Positions 1 through 12,400 of a DNA stretch of 64,000 nt are shown one piece after another; the stretch's first letter is position 1; every line of letters starts with the position of its first letter. The DNA comes from Pseudomonas sp. SLFW (GTDB lineage: Bacteria > Pseudomonadota > Gammaproteobacteria > Pseudomonadales > Pseudomonadaceae), in contig NZ_JAAAKW010000004.1 of assembly GCF_009905615.1 (NCBI RefSeq), forward strand, positions 405,443-469,442. Direction: 5' to 3'. A program made the translations under genes and the position numbers. A model generated the notes under the pieces. That model was not told the origin of the DNA and made no database searches. It worked only from the letters and a program-made list of their open reading frames with translations.

Positions 1-1871
<1,871 letters not shown>

Positions 1872-1884
1872 GTCTTTTCCTACG

Positions 1885-2421
1885 TCAACGCGGTGCTTGA
1901 AGAGGAGTGACCTTGATCAACATGGCCAGACTCCCGTTATCCATGTAGGTCAGTTCTCCGTTCCTGACCCGGGTTGCCTGACGCATGCGTTCGCTGGTGA
2001 CCAGCACGCCATGCTCGTCGAGCTGATTGACCCAGAAGTTGGCGTCGATGTCCGTGAAGCGCGCCAGGCCAAGGCTCACCGTGCCCTCGATGGGGTAATG
2101 GCCAAACTGTTCCTGGCCGCTGCTGATCGCCACCTTGCTTGGCGTCGCGCTCAGGGGTTGTTGCCAGGCGCGGTGCAGCAGCACTTTATAGGTGTCGCTG
2201 GACTCAAGCTTGCTCGCCAACGCGTCCAGCCCGGTGGAGGTCTGGTTGTCGGCGCCCAAGGGTTGCGCACCCGCAGCCCAATCTTCCGGAGCCGCCTGAT
2301 TGGTGGCCGCAGGCTCGCCGTTCTGGCGGAACAGGATCAGCTCCACCTGATAGATGCCATCGGCGAAAGCTGCCGGAGCGATCAGCACCAGCAGCAGGGT
2401 GAGCGAGCGAAGCACACGCAT
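1885..2421 (-). CDS. CsiV-family periplasmic protein
   Basis: This 178-residue protein has a clear signal peptide (MRVLRSLTLLLVLIAPAAFA, cleavage after AFA) followed directly by YQVELILFRQ, the start typical of the CsiV/peptidoglycan-binding family. That family is commonly encoded beside mfd in pseudomonads, as here, where mfd ends 9 bases upstream. A central conserved-looking stretch (GHYPIEGTVSLGLARF, then NFWVNQLDE) reads as beta strands. CsiV was described as a periplasmic peptidoglycan-binding protein needed for filamentation in other gammaproteobacteria. Whether the Pseudomonas member does the same is inference. The spacing mfd-csiV-helicase on one strand suggests a single transcript. 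No cysteine follows the signal peptide, so it is not a lipoprotein. The family call rests on recognition of the N-terminal motif and context. Confidence 0.72.
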   Translation of the reverse strand: MRVLRSLTLLLVLIAPAAFADGIYQVELILFRQNGEPAATNQAAPEDWAAGAQPLGADNQTSTGLDALASKLESSDTYKVLLHRAWQQPLSATPSKVAISSGQEQFGHYPIEGTVSLGLARFTDIDANFWVNQLDEHGVLVTSERMRQATRVRNGELTYMDNGSLAMLIKVTPLQAPR

Positions 2422-2430
2422 GGTGAATCC

Positions 2431-5400
2431 TTAGGCAGATGTCGGGGTCAGGCGCTCGAACAGCGCTTCGATCGTATTGAAACGCTCCTCGGGACGTTCC
2501 ATCGGCACCGTGAACTTGAACAGCGTGGCACCTTCGAATTTGTAGCGTTTCGGTTGGCCCTGAATCAGCTTGATCAGCGTCAAGGGTTCTACCGGCGTAT
2601 CGGCGGCAAATTCGATTCGTCCACCCTGAGGGCCGGCGTCGACCTTCTTGATGCCCAACTGCTCGGCCTTGAGCTTGAGCGACGTCATGCGCACCAGGTT
2701 TTTGGTCGGCTCCGGCAGCAGGCCGAAGCGGTCGATCATCTCCACTTGCAGGTCCTTCAGGCCTTCTTCGTCGGCGGCGTTGGCGATGCGCTTATAGAGA
2801 ATAAGCCGCGCGTGGACGTCCGGCAGGTAATCCTCGGGAATCAGCCCCGGCACCCGCAGGTTGACCTCCGGACCGCCACCCAGCGGCTGGTCTAGGTTCG
2901 GCTGCTCGCCCTTGCGGATCGACTTCACTGCGCGTTCGAGCATTTCCATATAGAGGGTGAAACCGACCGCCTGAATCTGCCCGCTCTGGCCTTCGCCCAG
3001 CAGCTCGCCCGCACCACGGATTTCCAGGTCATTGGTGGCGAGCACAAAGCCCGCGCCGAGGTCCTGGGTGTTGGCGATGGCTTCCAGACGCTTCTCGGCG
3101 TCCGGCGTGATCTGCTTGCGCGGCGGCGTCAACAGGTAAGCGTAGGCCTGGTGGTGACTGCGACCGACCCGACCGCGCAACTGGTGCAACTGGGCCAGAC
3201 CGAACTTGTCAGCCCGTTCGATGATGATGGTGTTGGCGCTCGGCACGTCGATGCCGGTTTCGATGATGGTCGAGGCGATCAGTACGTTGAAGCGCTTGTG
3301 ATAGAAGTCGCTCATCACCTGTTCAAGATCGCGTTCGTGCATCTGCCCGTGACCGATGCCGATCCGCGCTTCCGGCACCAGTTCGGCGAGGTCGGCGGCG
3401 CATTTCTCGATGGTCTTCACGTCGTTGTGCAGGTAGTACACCTGACCGCCGCGCAGCAGTTCACGCAACAGCGCTTCTTTCACCGTGGGCTTGTTCTGCT
3501 CCATGACGAAAGTCCGTACCGACAGGCGTCGGGCAGGCGGGGTGGCGATGATCGACAGGTCGCGCATGCCGGCCACGGCCATGTTCAGGGTGCGCGGGAT
3601 CGGCGTGGCGGTCAGGGTCAGAATGTCGACTTCGCTGCGCAGGGCCTTGAGCTGTTCTTTCTGGCGCACACCGAAACGGTGTTCTTCGTCGATGATCACC
3701 AGGCCCAGGTTCTTGATCTTGACGTCATCCTGCAACAGCTTGTGGGTGCCGATGACGATGTCGATCTTGCCCTCGGCCAGGTCGGCCACGGCGGCGTTGA
3801 TTTCCTTGGCAGATTTGAAGCGGCTCATCACCTCGACCGTCACCGGCCAGTCGGCGAAGCGGTCGCGGAAACTGTTGTAGTGCTGCTGGGCGAGCAGGGT
3901 GGTCGGCACCAGAATCGCTACTTGCTTGCCGCCGTGCACGGCGATGAACGCCGCGCGCATGGCCACTTCGGTCTTGCCGAAGCCCACGTCGCCACAGACC
4001 AGCCGGTCCATCGGTTTCGGCGCGAGCATGTCGTGGCGCACGGCTTCGATGGTGGTCTGCTGGTCCGGGGTCTCTTCGAACGGGAACCCGGCGCTGAACG
4101 TTTCGTAATCCAGCTTCGGATCGGCAAACGCGTAACCTTCGCGGGCGGCGCGGCGAGCATAGATGTCGAGCAGTTCGGCGGCGACGTCGCGCACCTGTTC
4201 GGCGGCTTTGCGCTTGGCTTTCTGCCAGGCCTCGGAACCGAGGCGGTGCAACGGCGCGAGTTCGTCATCGCTGCCGGTGTAGCGGGCGATCAGGTGCAGG
4301 TTGGCCACCGGGACGTACAGCTTGGCGTCCTCGGCGTAGGCCAGCATCAGGAATTCGGCGACCTGATTTTCCACTTCCAGCGTCGCCAGCCCAAGGTAGC
4401 GGCCCACGCCGTGGTCGATGTGCACCACCGGCGCACCTTCGCGCAGCTCAGCGAGGTTTTTGATCACCGCGTCGCTGGAGTGGCCGTCCATGCGCTTTTC
4501 GCGACGGCGGCGTTGCATGACCCGCTGACCGAACAGCGGGCTTTCGGCGACCAGCGCCAAGGCTGGCTGTTCAAGCACCAGACCCTCGTCCAGCGGCGCG
4601 ATGGTGATCGCCAGCCGCTCTTTGCTGTCGACGAACTCCTGCCAGCTGTCGAGGTTTTTCGGCCGCAGTTTCAGGCGCTCCAGCAACTCCAGCAGCACCT
4701 CGCGACGACCGGCGGACTCGGCAGTGAACAGCACGCGGCCGGGGAATTCGTCGAGGAAGGTCGAGAGTGCCGCAAGCGGCTGGCTGGCCTTGGCTTCGAT
4801 GGCCAGATTCGGCAGTGCCAGCGCCGGAAAGCGTTCGCGACCGATGCCTGTTTCAACGTCGTCCTGGCTGGCGACCACGCGGGGCCAGCTTTTGAGGCGG
4901 GCAAAACAGTCTTCGACCGGCAAAAACAATTCAGCGGGCGGCAGCAGCGGACGGTCGGGGTCGACGCGGCGCTCTTCATAGCGGTTACGCACGTCCTTCC
5001 AGAAGGTTTCCGCCGCCGCTTCGATGCCCGGCAGCGAGAACACCTGCGTGTCCTGGGGCAGGTAGTCGAACAGCGTGGAAGTTTCTTCGAAGAACAGCGG
5101 GATGTAGTACTCGATGCCTGCCGGGGTGATGCCGCTGTTCAGGTCCTGAAAGATCGGGCTGCGGCGGAAATCGACGTCGAAGCGCTCGCGGAAACGCGCC
5201 TTGAAACGGGTGACCGCTTCTTTCTGCAGCGGGAATTCCTTGGCGGGCAGCAGACGCACCGAATCGACCTTGTCGATGGAACGCTGGGTTTCCGGCTCGA
5301 AGGTGCGCAGGGTTTCGATTTCATCGTCGAACAGGTCGATCCGGTAGGGCAGTTTGCTGCCCATGGGGAACAGGTCGATCAGCGCGCCGCGCACCGTGAA

Positions 5401-5883
5401 CTCGCCGTGCTCGTAGACGGTGTCGACGTAGCGGTAACCGGTCGCTTCGAGCCGGGTGCGCATGGCTTCGACGTCGAGCTTCTGGCCGACGTCCAGCACC
5501 AGGCTGCTGCCCAGCAGGAACTTGGTCGGCGCCAGGCGGTGCAGGGCCGTGGTGATCGGCACCACCAGCACGCCATGCACCAGTTCCGGCAGCCGGTACA
5601 GGCTGGCGATGCGCTGGGAGATGATGTCCTGATGGGGCGAGAACAGATCGTAGGGCAGGGTTTCCCAGTCAGGGAAATGCAGCACCGGGAGATGGGGGGC
5701 GAAAAACTTCAGTTCCTGTTCCAGTCGCTCGGCACTTTGGCTGTCAGCGGTCAAAAGCAGGGTGAAGCGTTTCGCGGCGCTTGCAGCCTCGGCGATGGCC
5801 AGGCTTTGAGCGGCACCGGGCAGGTTGCCCCAATGTTGTTTGCCTGCGGCAGCAGGAAGAATCGGTAGGCGCAGAACGGGCAC
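2431..5883 (-). CDS. mfd: Transcription-repair coupling factor Mfd
   Basis: At 1150 residues this is full length for Mfd, the ATP-dependent translocase that releases RNA polymerase stalled at DNA lesions and recruits UvrA. The N-terminal third is UvrB-like (FTLLLTADSQSAERLEQEL; FPDWETLPYDLFSPHQD). The RNA-polymerase-interaction domain around residues 480-550 includes VHIDHGVGRYLGL. The RecG-like motor follows, with Walker A in VCGDVGFGKTEVAM (near residue 635), DEEHRFGVRQKEQL, LTATPIPRTL and QLHQLRGRVGR. The C-terminal TRCF domain contains GRIEFAADTPVEP. The start is a GTG at 5883 that gives the usual N-terminus MPVLRLP. An ATG-free upstream region and a GGAG at about -11 fit this. It is divergent from gap and probably leads the mfd-csiV-helicase transcript. 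Confidence 0.98.
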   Translation of the reverse strand: MPVLRLPILPAAAGKQHWGNLPGAAQSLAIAEAASAAKRFTLLLTADSQSAERLEQELKFFAPHLPVLHFPDWETLPYDLFSPHQDIISQRIASLYRLPELVHGVLVVPITTALHRLAPTKFLLGSSLVLDVGQKLDVEAMRTRLEATGYRYVDTVYEHGEFTVRGALIDLFPMGSKLPYRIDLFDDEIETLRTFEPETQRSIDKVDSVRLLPAKEFPLQKEAVTRFKARFRERFDVDFRRSPIFQDLNSGITPAGIEYYIPLFFEETSTLFDYLPQDTQVFSLPGIEAAAETFWKDVRNRYEERRVDPDRPLLPPAELFLPVEDCFARLKSWPRVVASQDDVETGIGRERFPALALPNLAIEAKASQPLAALSTFLDEFPGRVLFTAESAGRREVLLELLERLKLRPKNLDSWQEFVDSKERLAITIAPLDEGLVLEQPALALVAESPLFGQRVMQRRRREKRMDGHSSDAVIKNLAELREGAPVVHIDHGVGRYLGLATLEVENQVAEFLMLAYAEDAKLYVPVANLHLIARYTGSDDELAPLHRLGSEAWQKAKRKAAEQVRDVAAELLDIYARRAAREGYAFADPKLDYETFSAGFPFEETPDQQTTIEAVRHDMLAPKPMDRLVCGDVGFGKTEVAMRAAFIAVHGGKQVAILVPTTLLAQQHYNSFRDRFADWPVTVEVMSRFKSAKEINAAVADLAEGKIDIVIGTHKLLQDDVKIKNLGLVIIDEEHRFGVRQKEQLKALRSEVDILTLTATPIPRTLNMAVAGMRDLSIIATPPARRLSVRTFVMEQNKPTVKEALLRELLRGGQVYYLHNDVKTIEKCAADLAELVPEARIGIGHGQMHERDLEQVMSDFYHKRFNVLIASTIIETGIDVPSANTIIIERADKFGLAQLHQLRGRVGRSHHQAYAYLLTPPRKQITPDAEKRLEAIANTQDLGAGFVLATNDLEIRGAGELLGEGQSGQIQAVGFTLYMEMLERAVKSIRKGEQPNLDQPLGGGPEVNLRVPGLIPEDYLPDVHARLILYKRIANAADEEGLKDLQVEMIDRFGLLPEPTKNLVRMTSLKLKAEQLGIKKVDAGPQGGRIEFAADTPVEPLTLIKLIQGQPKRYKFEGATLFKFTVPMERPEERFNTIEALFERLTPTSA

Positions 5884-6067
5884 GGAAGATAAAGCTCCAG
5901 GCGTTGCGGCAAAGCCGGGGATTGTAACTAAATCGGGAATCCGCTGTCAGTTTTGTGCTCGCCGAATTATGTAGTGCTCCACGATCGAAAAAGACTGGAT
6001 TGCTCATAAACAAAGGCTTGGGCATAATGTAGTCCCTTTTTTCAGCCCCTACATGTGGAAGGTTCCC

Positions 6068-7516
6068 GTGACTCAGAAGCCCGACCAGTGTCTTGGTGAA
6101 TGGATCGATCGTGAAGCGCTCGCCGAGGCGATGATCCCGCTTATCGGTCAGCTCTACCGCAATAATAATGTGGTGAGTTCGATCTATGGCCGCACCCTGA
6201 TCAATCGTTCAGTGATTGCGATTCTCAAAGCACACCGCTTTGCGCGTCATCGTCAAGCCGACGCGACCGAGTTGTCCGTACACGAAACTTTCCCGCTCAT
6301 CAAAGCGATGAGCGAGCTCAAACTGGGTGCCGCTTCGGTGGACCTGGGCAAGCTGGCCGTCAAATACAAGGCCGAAGCCAACGGCCGCACGGCCGAGCAG
6401 TTCGTCCGCGAAGAAATGGCTGAAATCGTTGGTCAACAGAATTCCGGCGACCGTAAGGGCACCGACGTCGTGCTGTACGGTTTCGGCCGTATTGGTCGTC
6501 TGCTGGCACGCATCCTGATCGAAAAAACCGGTGGCGGCGACGGCCTGCGTCTGCGTGCCATCGTCGTGCGCAAAGGCGCCGAGAACGATCTGGTCAAGCG
6601 CGCCAGCCTACTGCGCCGTGATTCGGTTCACGGCCCGTTCGACGGCACCATCACCATCGACGAAGCGAACAACACCATCAGCGCCAACGGCAACCTGATT
6701 CAGGTGATCTACGCCAAGAGCCCGACCGAGGTGGACTACACCCAGTACGGTATCAAGGACGCACTGCTGGTCGATAACACCGGCGTATGGCGTGATGCCG
6801 ACGGCCTGGGCCAGCATCTGCAATGCCCTGGCATCGACCGCGTCGTGCTGACCGCACCGGGCAAAGGCAAGCTGAAGAACATCGTTCACGGCATCAACCA
6901 CCAGCAGATCACCGCCGATGACAAGATCATCTCGGCTGCGTCCTGCACCACCAACGCCATCGTGCCGGTCCTCAAGGCCATCAACGACAAGTTCGGTATC
7001 GTCAACGGTCACGTTGAAACGGTGCACTCGTACACCAACGACCAGAACCTGATCGACAACTTCCACAAAGGCGATCGCCGAGGCCGTAGCGCCGCGTTGA
7101 ACATGGTCATCACCGAAACCGGCGCTGCCACCGCGGCCGCGAAGGCGTTGCCTGAGCTGGCCGGCAAGCTGACCGGCAACGCGATCCGTGTTCCGACGCC
7201 GAACGTGTCGATGGCGATCCTGAACCTGAACCTGGGCACTGAAACGACCCGTGAAGAAGTCAACGAATACCTGCGCCACACCGCGCTGTACTCGGACCTG
7301 CACAAGCAGATCGATTTCGTGGCCTCGCAGGAAGTGGTCTCCACCGACTTCGTCGGCTCGCGCCACGCTGGTGTGGTCGACGCCGAAGCCACCATCGTCA
7401 ACGACAACCGCGTCGTGCTTTACGTCTGGTACGACAACGAGTTCGGTTACAGCTGCCAAGTGGTTCGCGTGATGGAAGACATGGCCGGGGTCAACCCGCC
7501 TGCTTTCCCGAAGTAA
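6068..7516 (+). CDS. gap: Glyceraldehyde-3-phosphate dehydrogenase, long form
   Basis: The protein oxidises glyceraldehyde-3-phosphate to 1,3-bisphosphoglycerate with NAD(P), in the cytoplasm. The Rossmann motif VLYGFGRIGRLLARI begins near residue 136. The catalytic cysteine lies in SAASCTTNAIVPVL near residue 293, and the C-terminal VWYDNEFGYSCQVVR is diagnostic. About 130 residues precede the dinucleotide fold, so it is longer (482 residues) than the 330-residue glycolytic enzymes. This long form is the one normally found beside mfd in Pseudomonas. I prefer the GTG at 6068, because GGAAGG lies 5 bases upstream. An in-frame ATG at 6053 would add five residues (MWKVP) but has no ribosome site of its own, and databases may use it. 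The gene ends in a strong terminator at 7598-7635. The role of the N-terminal extension is unknown. Confidence 0.95.
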   Translation: MTQKPDQCLGEWIDREALAEAMIPLIGQLYRNNNVVSSIYGRTLINRSVIAILKAHRFARHRQADATELSVHETFPLIKAMSELKLGAASVDLGKLAVKYKAEANGRTAEQFVREEMAEIVGQQNSGDRKGTDVVLYGFGRIGRLLARILIEKTGGGDGLRLRAIVVRKGAENDLVKRASLLRRDSVHGPFDGTITIDEANNTISANGNLIQVIYAKSPTEVDYTQYGIKDALLVDNTGVWRDADGLGQHLQCPGIDRVVLTAPGKGKLKNIVHGINHQQITADDKIISAASCTTNAIVPVLKAINDKFGIVNGHVETVHSYTNDQNLIDNFHKGDRRGRSAALNMVITETGAATAAAKALPELAGKLTGNAIRVPTPNVSMAILNLNLGTETTREEVNEYLRHTALYSDLHKQIDFVASQEVVSTDFVGSRHAGVVDAEATIVNDNRVVLYVWYDNEFGYSCQVVRVMEDMAGVNPPAFPK

Positions 7517-7597
7517 GGCAGCTGCGAGCGGCGAGTTGAAAGCTGCAAGCTGATAGAGCAGCGACGAGTCGCGAGCTGCAAGCCGCAGGCCAAACAT

Positions 7598-7635
7598 AAA
7601 ACGCCACGACCGAAACATCCGGTCGTGGCGTTTTT
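7598..7635 (+). terminator. Rho-independent terminator after gap
   Basis: A perfect 12-base-pair stem (ACGCCACGACCG, loop AAACATC, CGGTCGTGGCGT) is flanked by AAAA on the left and a run of T on the right, 82 bases after the gap stop codon. The flanking A and T runs mean it could act in both directions. Confidence 0.9.
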
Positions 7636-7681
7636 GTGTGGGGGGTTTGAGTCCGGCCAAATTCCGAGACTCGCCGGATTT

Positions 7682-7776
7682 CCCTGTGGGAGCGAATTTA
7701 TTCGCGAAAAGCGCGTCAGACGCCAGAGATGCGTGGGCTGTAGCGTCCATCGCGAATGAATTCGCTCCCACAGGGG
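7682..7776. repeat. REPIN-type repeat pair 1
   Basis: Left arm CCTGTGGGAGCGAATTTATT with CGCGAAAA after it, and an inverted right arm ATCGCGAATGAATTCGCTCC ending CACAGGGG. About 40 bases of loop separate the two arms. This is one of seven copies of the same element in the window. The element sits between the gap and MFS-gene terminators. Just to its left (7518-7590) are several GAGCTGCAAGC-like words, a second low-complexity repeat common in pseudomonads. Confidence 0.85.
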
Positions 7777-7822
7777 AGTGGTGTCAAAACAGATGTCGTC
7801 GGCGTTGCAGAAAAATCGACCG

Positions 7823-7856
7823 TCCAAAAAAACGCCCCGAACCAGTCGGGGCGTTT
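7823..7856 (-). terminator. Rho-independent terminator of the MFS carrier gene
   Basis: Stem AAACGCCCCGA / TCGGGGCGTTT around a short ACCAG loop. On the minus strand it is followed by a T run (AAAAAAA on the plus strand at 7825-7832). It lies about 30 bases past the stop of the minus-strand transporter gene. Confidence 0.85.
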
Positions 7857-7882
7857 GCGTTTCCACTTGCAGCTTGCAGCCT

Positions 7883-9172
7883 TTAGCTCGTGACCGCTTC
7901 CACGTGCGCATGACCGCCTTTGCGGAACAGCACCAGCGTGGCGATCAGGCCCAGCACGGCAGCGCCGCTCAACCAGATGCCGGGAGCCGCCTTGTTGTTC
8001 AGCTCATGGATCAGGTAGGTACAGGCCGCTGGAGTGAAGCCACCGAAGGTTGCGGTCGCCAGGCTGTAGGCCAGGGAGAAACCGGTGGTGCGCACTTCGA
8101 CGGGCATGATTTCGGTCAGGGAGACCACCATCGCGCCGTTGTAGGAGCCGTACAGGAAGGACAACCACAACTCGACCATCAGCAGGTTACCGAAGCTCGG
8201 GTTGGCGGTCAGCCAGGACAGGGCAGGGTACGCCGTGACGATGGCCAGAATGGTCGCCGCCAGCAGCAGGGGTTTGCGACCGATCTTGTCAGACACCGCG
8301 CCCATCACCGGCAGCCAGATGAAGTTCGAGATACCCACGCAGACGGTCACCAACAGGCTGTCCAGGTCGGACAGGTGCAGTTCGTTTTTGCCGAAGGTCG
8401 GCGTGTACGCGGTGATCAGGTAGAACGACACGGTGGTCATGACCACCAGCGCCATGCCGGCGATGACGATGCCGAAGTTCGAGCCGATGGACTTCATCAC
8501 TTCGCCCATGGTTGGACGGTGTTTGCGTGCACGGGCTTCGAACTCAGGGGTTTCTTCCAGCGAACGACGGATGATGAAGATCGCCGGAACGATCGCACAG
8601 CCCACGAGGAACGGCACACGCCAGCCCCATTGGCCCATTTCTTCCGGGCTCAGCCAGTGGTTGAGGCCAACACCCAAGAGCCCTGCGAACACCACCGCTG
8701 CCTGCTGGCTTGCGGACTGCCAGCTGACGAAGAAGCCTTTGCGGCCCGGCGTCGAGATCTCAGCCAGGTACACCGACACACCGCCCAGTTCCACACCGGC
8801 AGAGAAGCCTTGCAGCAGACGGCCGATCAACACCAGCAGCGGCGCGGCAACGCCCAGCGTGGCGTAACCCGGTACGCAAGCGATCAGGATCGTACCCATC
8901 GCCATCATGGCCAGGGTGATGATCAGACCTTTCTTACGGCCATGATGGTCGATATAGGCGCCGAGGAAGATGGCACCCAGCGGGCGCATGAGAAAACCTG
9001 CGCCGAAGGTGGCCAGCGACAGCATCAGGGATGCGAATTCGCTGTCGGCCGGGAAGAAGGTTTTGGCGATAGCTGTGGCGTAGAAGCCATAGACCATAAA
9101 GTCAAACATTTCAAGGAAGTTGCCGCTGACAACGCGAAAAATCGCTTTGCCTTTGCCTGTGGTCGAGGCCAT
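7883..9172 (-). CDS. MFS transporter, metabolite:H+ symporter family (citrate/tricarballylate-like)
   Basis: This 429-residue inner-membrane protein reads as twelve hydrophobic segments. It has the metabolite:H+ symporter subfamily signatures: [18 protein letters not shown] in helix 1, [13 protein letters not shown] in the loop between helices 2 and 3, and [19 protein letters not shown] in helix 4. The helix-4 motif and the overall sequence resemble citrate and tricarballylate carriers (CitA/TcuC type), so a di- or tricarboxylate is the likeliest substrate, but specificity cannot be read from sequence. The second half repeats the motif as [10 protein letters not shown]. The gene stands alone with its own terminator. 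No tcuAB or other catabolic partner is adjacent, so the substrate is not supported by context. Confidence 0.85.
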   Translation of the reverse strand: MASTTGKGKAIFRVVSGNFLEMFDFMVYGFYATAIAKTFFPADSEFASLMLSLATFGAGFLMRPLGAIFLGAYIDHHGRKKGLIITLAMMAMGTILIACVPGYATLGVAAPLLVLIGRLLQGFSAGVELGGVSVYLAEISTPGRKGFFVSWQSASQQAAVVFAGLLGVGLNHWLSPEEMGQWGWRVPFLVGCAIVPAIFIIRRSLEETPEFEARARKHRPTMGEVMKSIGSNFGIVIAGMALVVMTTVSFYLITAYTPTFGKNELHLSDLDSLLVTVCVGISNFIWLPVMGAVSDKIGRKPLLLAATILAIVTAYPALSWLTANPSFGNLLMVELWLSFLYGSYNGAMVVSLTEIMPVEVRTTGFSLAYSLATATFGGFTPAACTYLIHELNNKAAPGIWLSGAAVLGLIATLVLFRKGGHAHVEAVTS

Positions 9173-9470
9173 TTGGAATTACTCACTTAGGCTGTCTAGC
9201 TGGGGGGAATCCGTTGTATTTGTACGTCCTCTGCCGCACGGTACGAGCTTGGCCTCGCACTGCACAGATTTGTAACGATATGTGTAAAAGTGGCGGATGG
9301 CAATCAGAAGCCTCGCATCGGCCTTCTCGCATCAGTGCCCTGAGCGGGCCATCGCACTATTTGTTTATGTCACCTCGTTGGCCCGTGTGCCTTTAACTCG
9401 CCTGATCTGTTCGGCCGTGCCCGCTATTTACCTCGCAGGTCACGGCCCATTCTTGCGAGTTGAGTGCACA
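9173..9470. other. Divergent intergenic region, MFS carrier / toxin-like gene
   Basis: These 298 bases lie between two divergent starts and must hold both promoters. An open frame on the plus strand reaches back to 9297, but the stretch before ATG 9471 has no protein-like character. I see no convincing operator, repeat or hairpin. Confidence 0.5.
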
Positions 9471-12400
9471 ATGACTGACAAATTTGACCTGATCGATCTG
9501 TTTTCCCGACGCCCCTCCCTGTCTGAGCAGGCCCGCGATTCGCTGAGGGCTGCCCTGACGTCTTACTTCCCTGACGTTCACCTCGACCCCGACGTGGCCG
9601 TTGTCACCGGACAGGCCGAAAACGGAGAAGCGAGGACTGCGACGCTGACGGCCTGTTTGCAGCGGTTTTTTGCCAGCGGCCAGACACCCCGCTGGAAGAG
9701 CGGGGCCGATGCGCTGGTCGTCGATCCGGCCGCGTCACTTGCCCCCGCCCCCAGCGGCGACATGGAGGCGCTGGCCATCCTCGTCGACACGGTCTCTCTG
9801 GGTCTGCTCGATGATTTCACCGGGTCCTTGATCGCTTTTTGGGATCGTGCGGGTGCAGACGGCGCGACGCCCTGTACCCGCTTGGCGAATGCCTTGGCTC
9901 AGCGGCGCCCGGAAAACACTGACGCGAGCGTTTTCGAACAGCAGGCGCTGGCGATACTTGATGCGCAACTCGCCGATCTTCAGGCCATTCCCTCGCTTGG
10001 CCTGAATGACTTCGACGAGATCGAGCGCTACGTGGCCAAGACCACGGACATCCTGCCGTGGCTGAGCGACGCACAAGACGCCGCGATTACCCGGCACCTG
10101 TCACGGTTCGAGCAGGTGCCCGACTGGTTGAGCCGTGCCTCGTCCGCCGACCGTCTCGATTTCAGCCGCCGACTCGCGGCTTTGGCGGTCGTGAACGCGC
10201 GAGCGGCGGGACGCTGCTGGGACGATGACGTGCCGCCGCTGCTCGATTACGCGCGCAAGACCCTGCAAGACCTGATGCGTGGCGATCACCCGGACGTCAC
10301 TTGGCTGACACTGGACGACGTCACGGTGCACATCGACAAGGTGGTGGCCGTCCCCGTCCCGTCGGCGGGGCAGTTCATTCCCATTGGCAGCATCGAACAT
10401 CAGCGCATGAGCGTGGCCCACTTTGCGTTGGGCAACCTGTGCAGTGTTCCCAGCGGCACGATCGTATTGTCGTTGCGCGATGGCGGACCGCTGCCGCGAT
10501 GGCTGACGATCGACTACCTCAAGCAGTTGGTGGTGCGGGCTGACATCGGCCGCGCGTATCCGACGTTGGTGCGTCAGTATTTGATGACTAACCCTGTAGA
10601 GGTGTCGCGACGGCAACGGCTGTTCGGCGACCAACTGCGTGTGCAACTGCCGCTGAAGGCGCTGGAGCAGAAACTCCGTGGCGAAGGTGGGCTGACGGAC
10701 GCGGGCTATCGGCGGGTCTGTTCGCTGTTTGAGCGTTCTGCTGCACACGCTGGCAGCGACACGGTGTTGCGCCCGCTGGCGTGGGTGGCGCAGCCAGGCG
10801 CCGTGGCGGATGACGTCTGCAACCAGTTCGTGATCGGTACGTCAGATACCGCTGTGGGTCCGTTCGTGTTGTATCGACCCTTGGCGCCGATGCCGCTGAT
10901 GGAGTTCGCCGCGTGGCCGGAACTGCGCGCAGCCATTGCTACGACAGGCGAACTGCAAGGCGACGCGCTCGTCTGGATGACCGATCATGGGCGACAGCGC
11001 TACGCCAACGGCGGCTTCGATCAACCTCACATCGTCCGTTTCGGGCTGGGCTCCGATTTTGCACCGATCGAGAACCCCGCACCGGCGCAACTGGCTGTCG
11101 CCAACGTGGACGGTGACGTGCTCGTTGCGCTGTTCAATGCGAACGCCCGGGCGCTGGTGGAGCTCGCGGATCGTGAGTCAGTCTCCAATGCCGAAAGCCG
11201 CTGGGCCATGATTCAGCGGGCAGGCTGGCTCGGGCTGGACCTGGTGATGCCCTTTCTGTCCGGCGCGGTCGGCAACGCGTTGTGGCTGGTGCAGCTGATG
11301 AGTGCCGTGGATCAAGTGCTGGTGGCGCGCAAGCGTGCGGTCGGTCACCCGGAGCGGCAAGCGTGGACGGCGCTGTTACTGACGGTGTCCATGATGCTTA
11401 TGCACGAAGGATTCGTGCCCCGCCTGCGAACGCCGCGAGCCGAAGTCGCGGAGGGGGAGGCGACGCGGGCAGGGCATGGGCCCACCGAAGCGCCGGAGAC
11501 GGTGGACGGCGAGTCGCAGGCGACTGCCCTGACACCCTTGCTGGATTTTTCCTGGTCCAGCGTGCGGCATCGGCTGACCCCGGCACAGGCCCGAGACTTG
11601 GAGCGTCTGAAAGTCACGCCTGAGCCGGACTTGGGTGCGCCGTCTGCGGAACGGGACAGCGAAGGCCTGTATCTGCACGACGGACAGTGGCACGCCCGGC
11701 TGGACAGTGGCGTGTATCGCGTGGCATTCAAGGATGAAGACGTGCGAGTGATCGACCCTCGGTCGTCGGCGATCGTGGGTCCCAGGCTACGGCGTACAGG
11801 CGGGCGGTGGACACTTGATCTGTCTCTCGGCCTGCGGGGCGGAGGTCCGAAACGTAACGCCCGACAGGTTGCCCTGGAAAACGCGGCGAAGCTCAAGGCG
11901 GTGACGGAGCGTGAAGCGGTGCTGGATCAGCACCAAGTCGTGCTGTTTCGACGGTTCGTCGGCTGGAACAAAACGTGTCGAGGTGCGAAAGCGCAGCTGC
12001 CCGGCACCTTGTACGACCTGATCGAAACCGACCTGAACGAACTGAAAGCCATCGTTGAGGAACGCCAGCGCTTACAGGCTTCCTTGCGACCCGCCGACCG
12101 AGCACCCGAGACGACCGTGGCCAAAGACCTTCAGGCGCTGGTCCGGCGTATCGCGTTTTACGAGGGCGTGTTGCTGCAAAACCTCGTCAAGCTGGCGCGC
12201 AACCAAATGGACCGGCTTGAAGCGGTTTCATTGTCGGCGGTGACGCAAGAGAACGTGGACGGCTACGTGGCGCTGTTCGAAGACATGTTGCAGATCGAAG
12301 AGCGGGGGACCCAGTGGTCCGGACTCAGGGAAAGCCTGTGGCAGCAACTGCGGGACGTGCCCAAGGTGGGCGAAAAGATCTGGCATGACGAGGTGCTGGA

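Noticed and set aside
3151..5868. Long plus-strand open frame of 905 codons
   Set aside because: Antisense to mfd; the composition (His/Gln/Val-rich) is the mirror of GC-rich codon bias, and mfd is unquestionable.
9297..9470. 58-residue N-terminal extension of the toxin-like protein
   Set aside because: No ribosome site or signal-peptide pattern; ATG 9471 begins a plausible protein.
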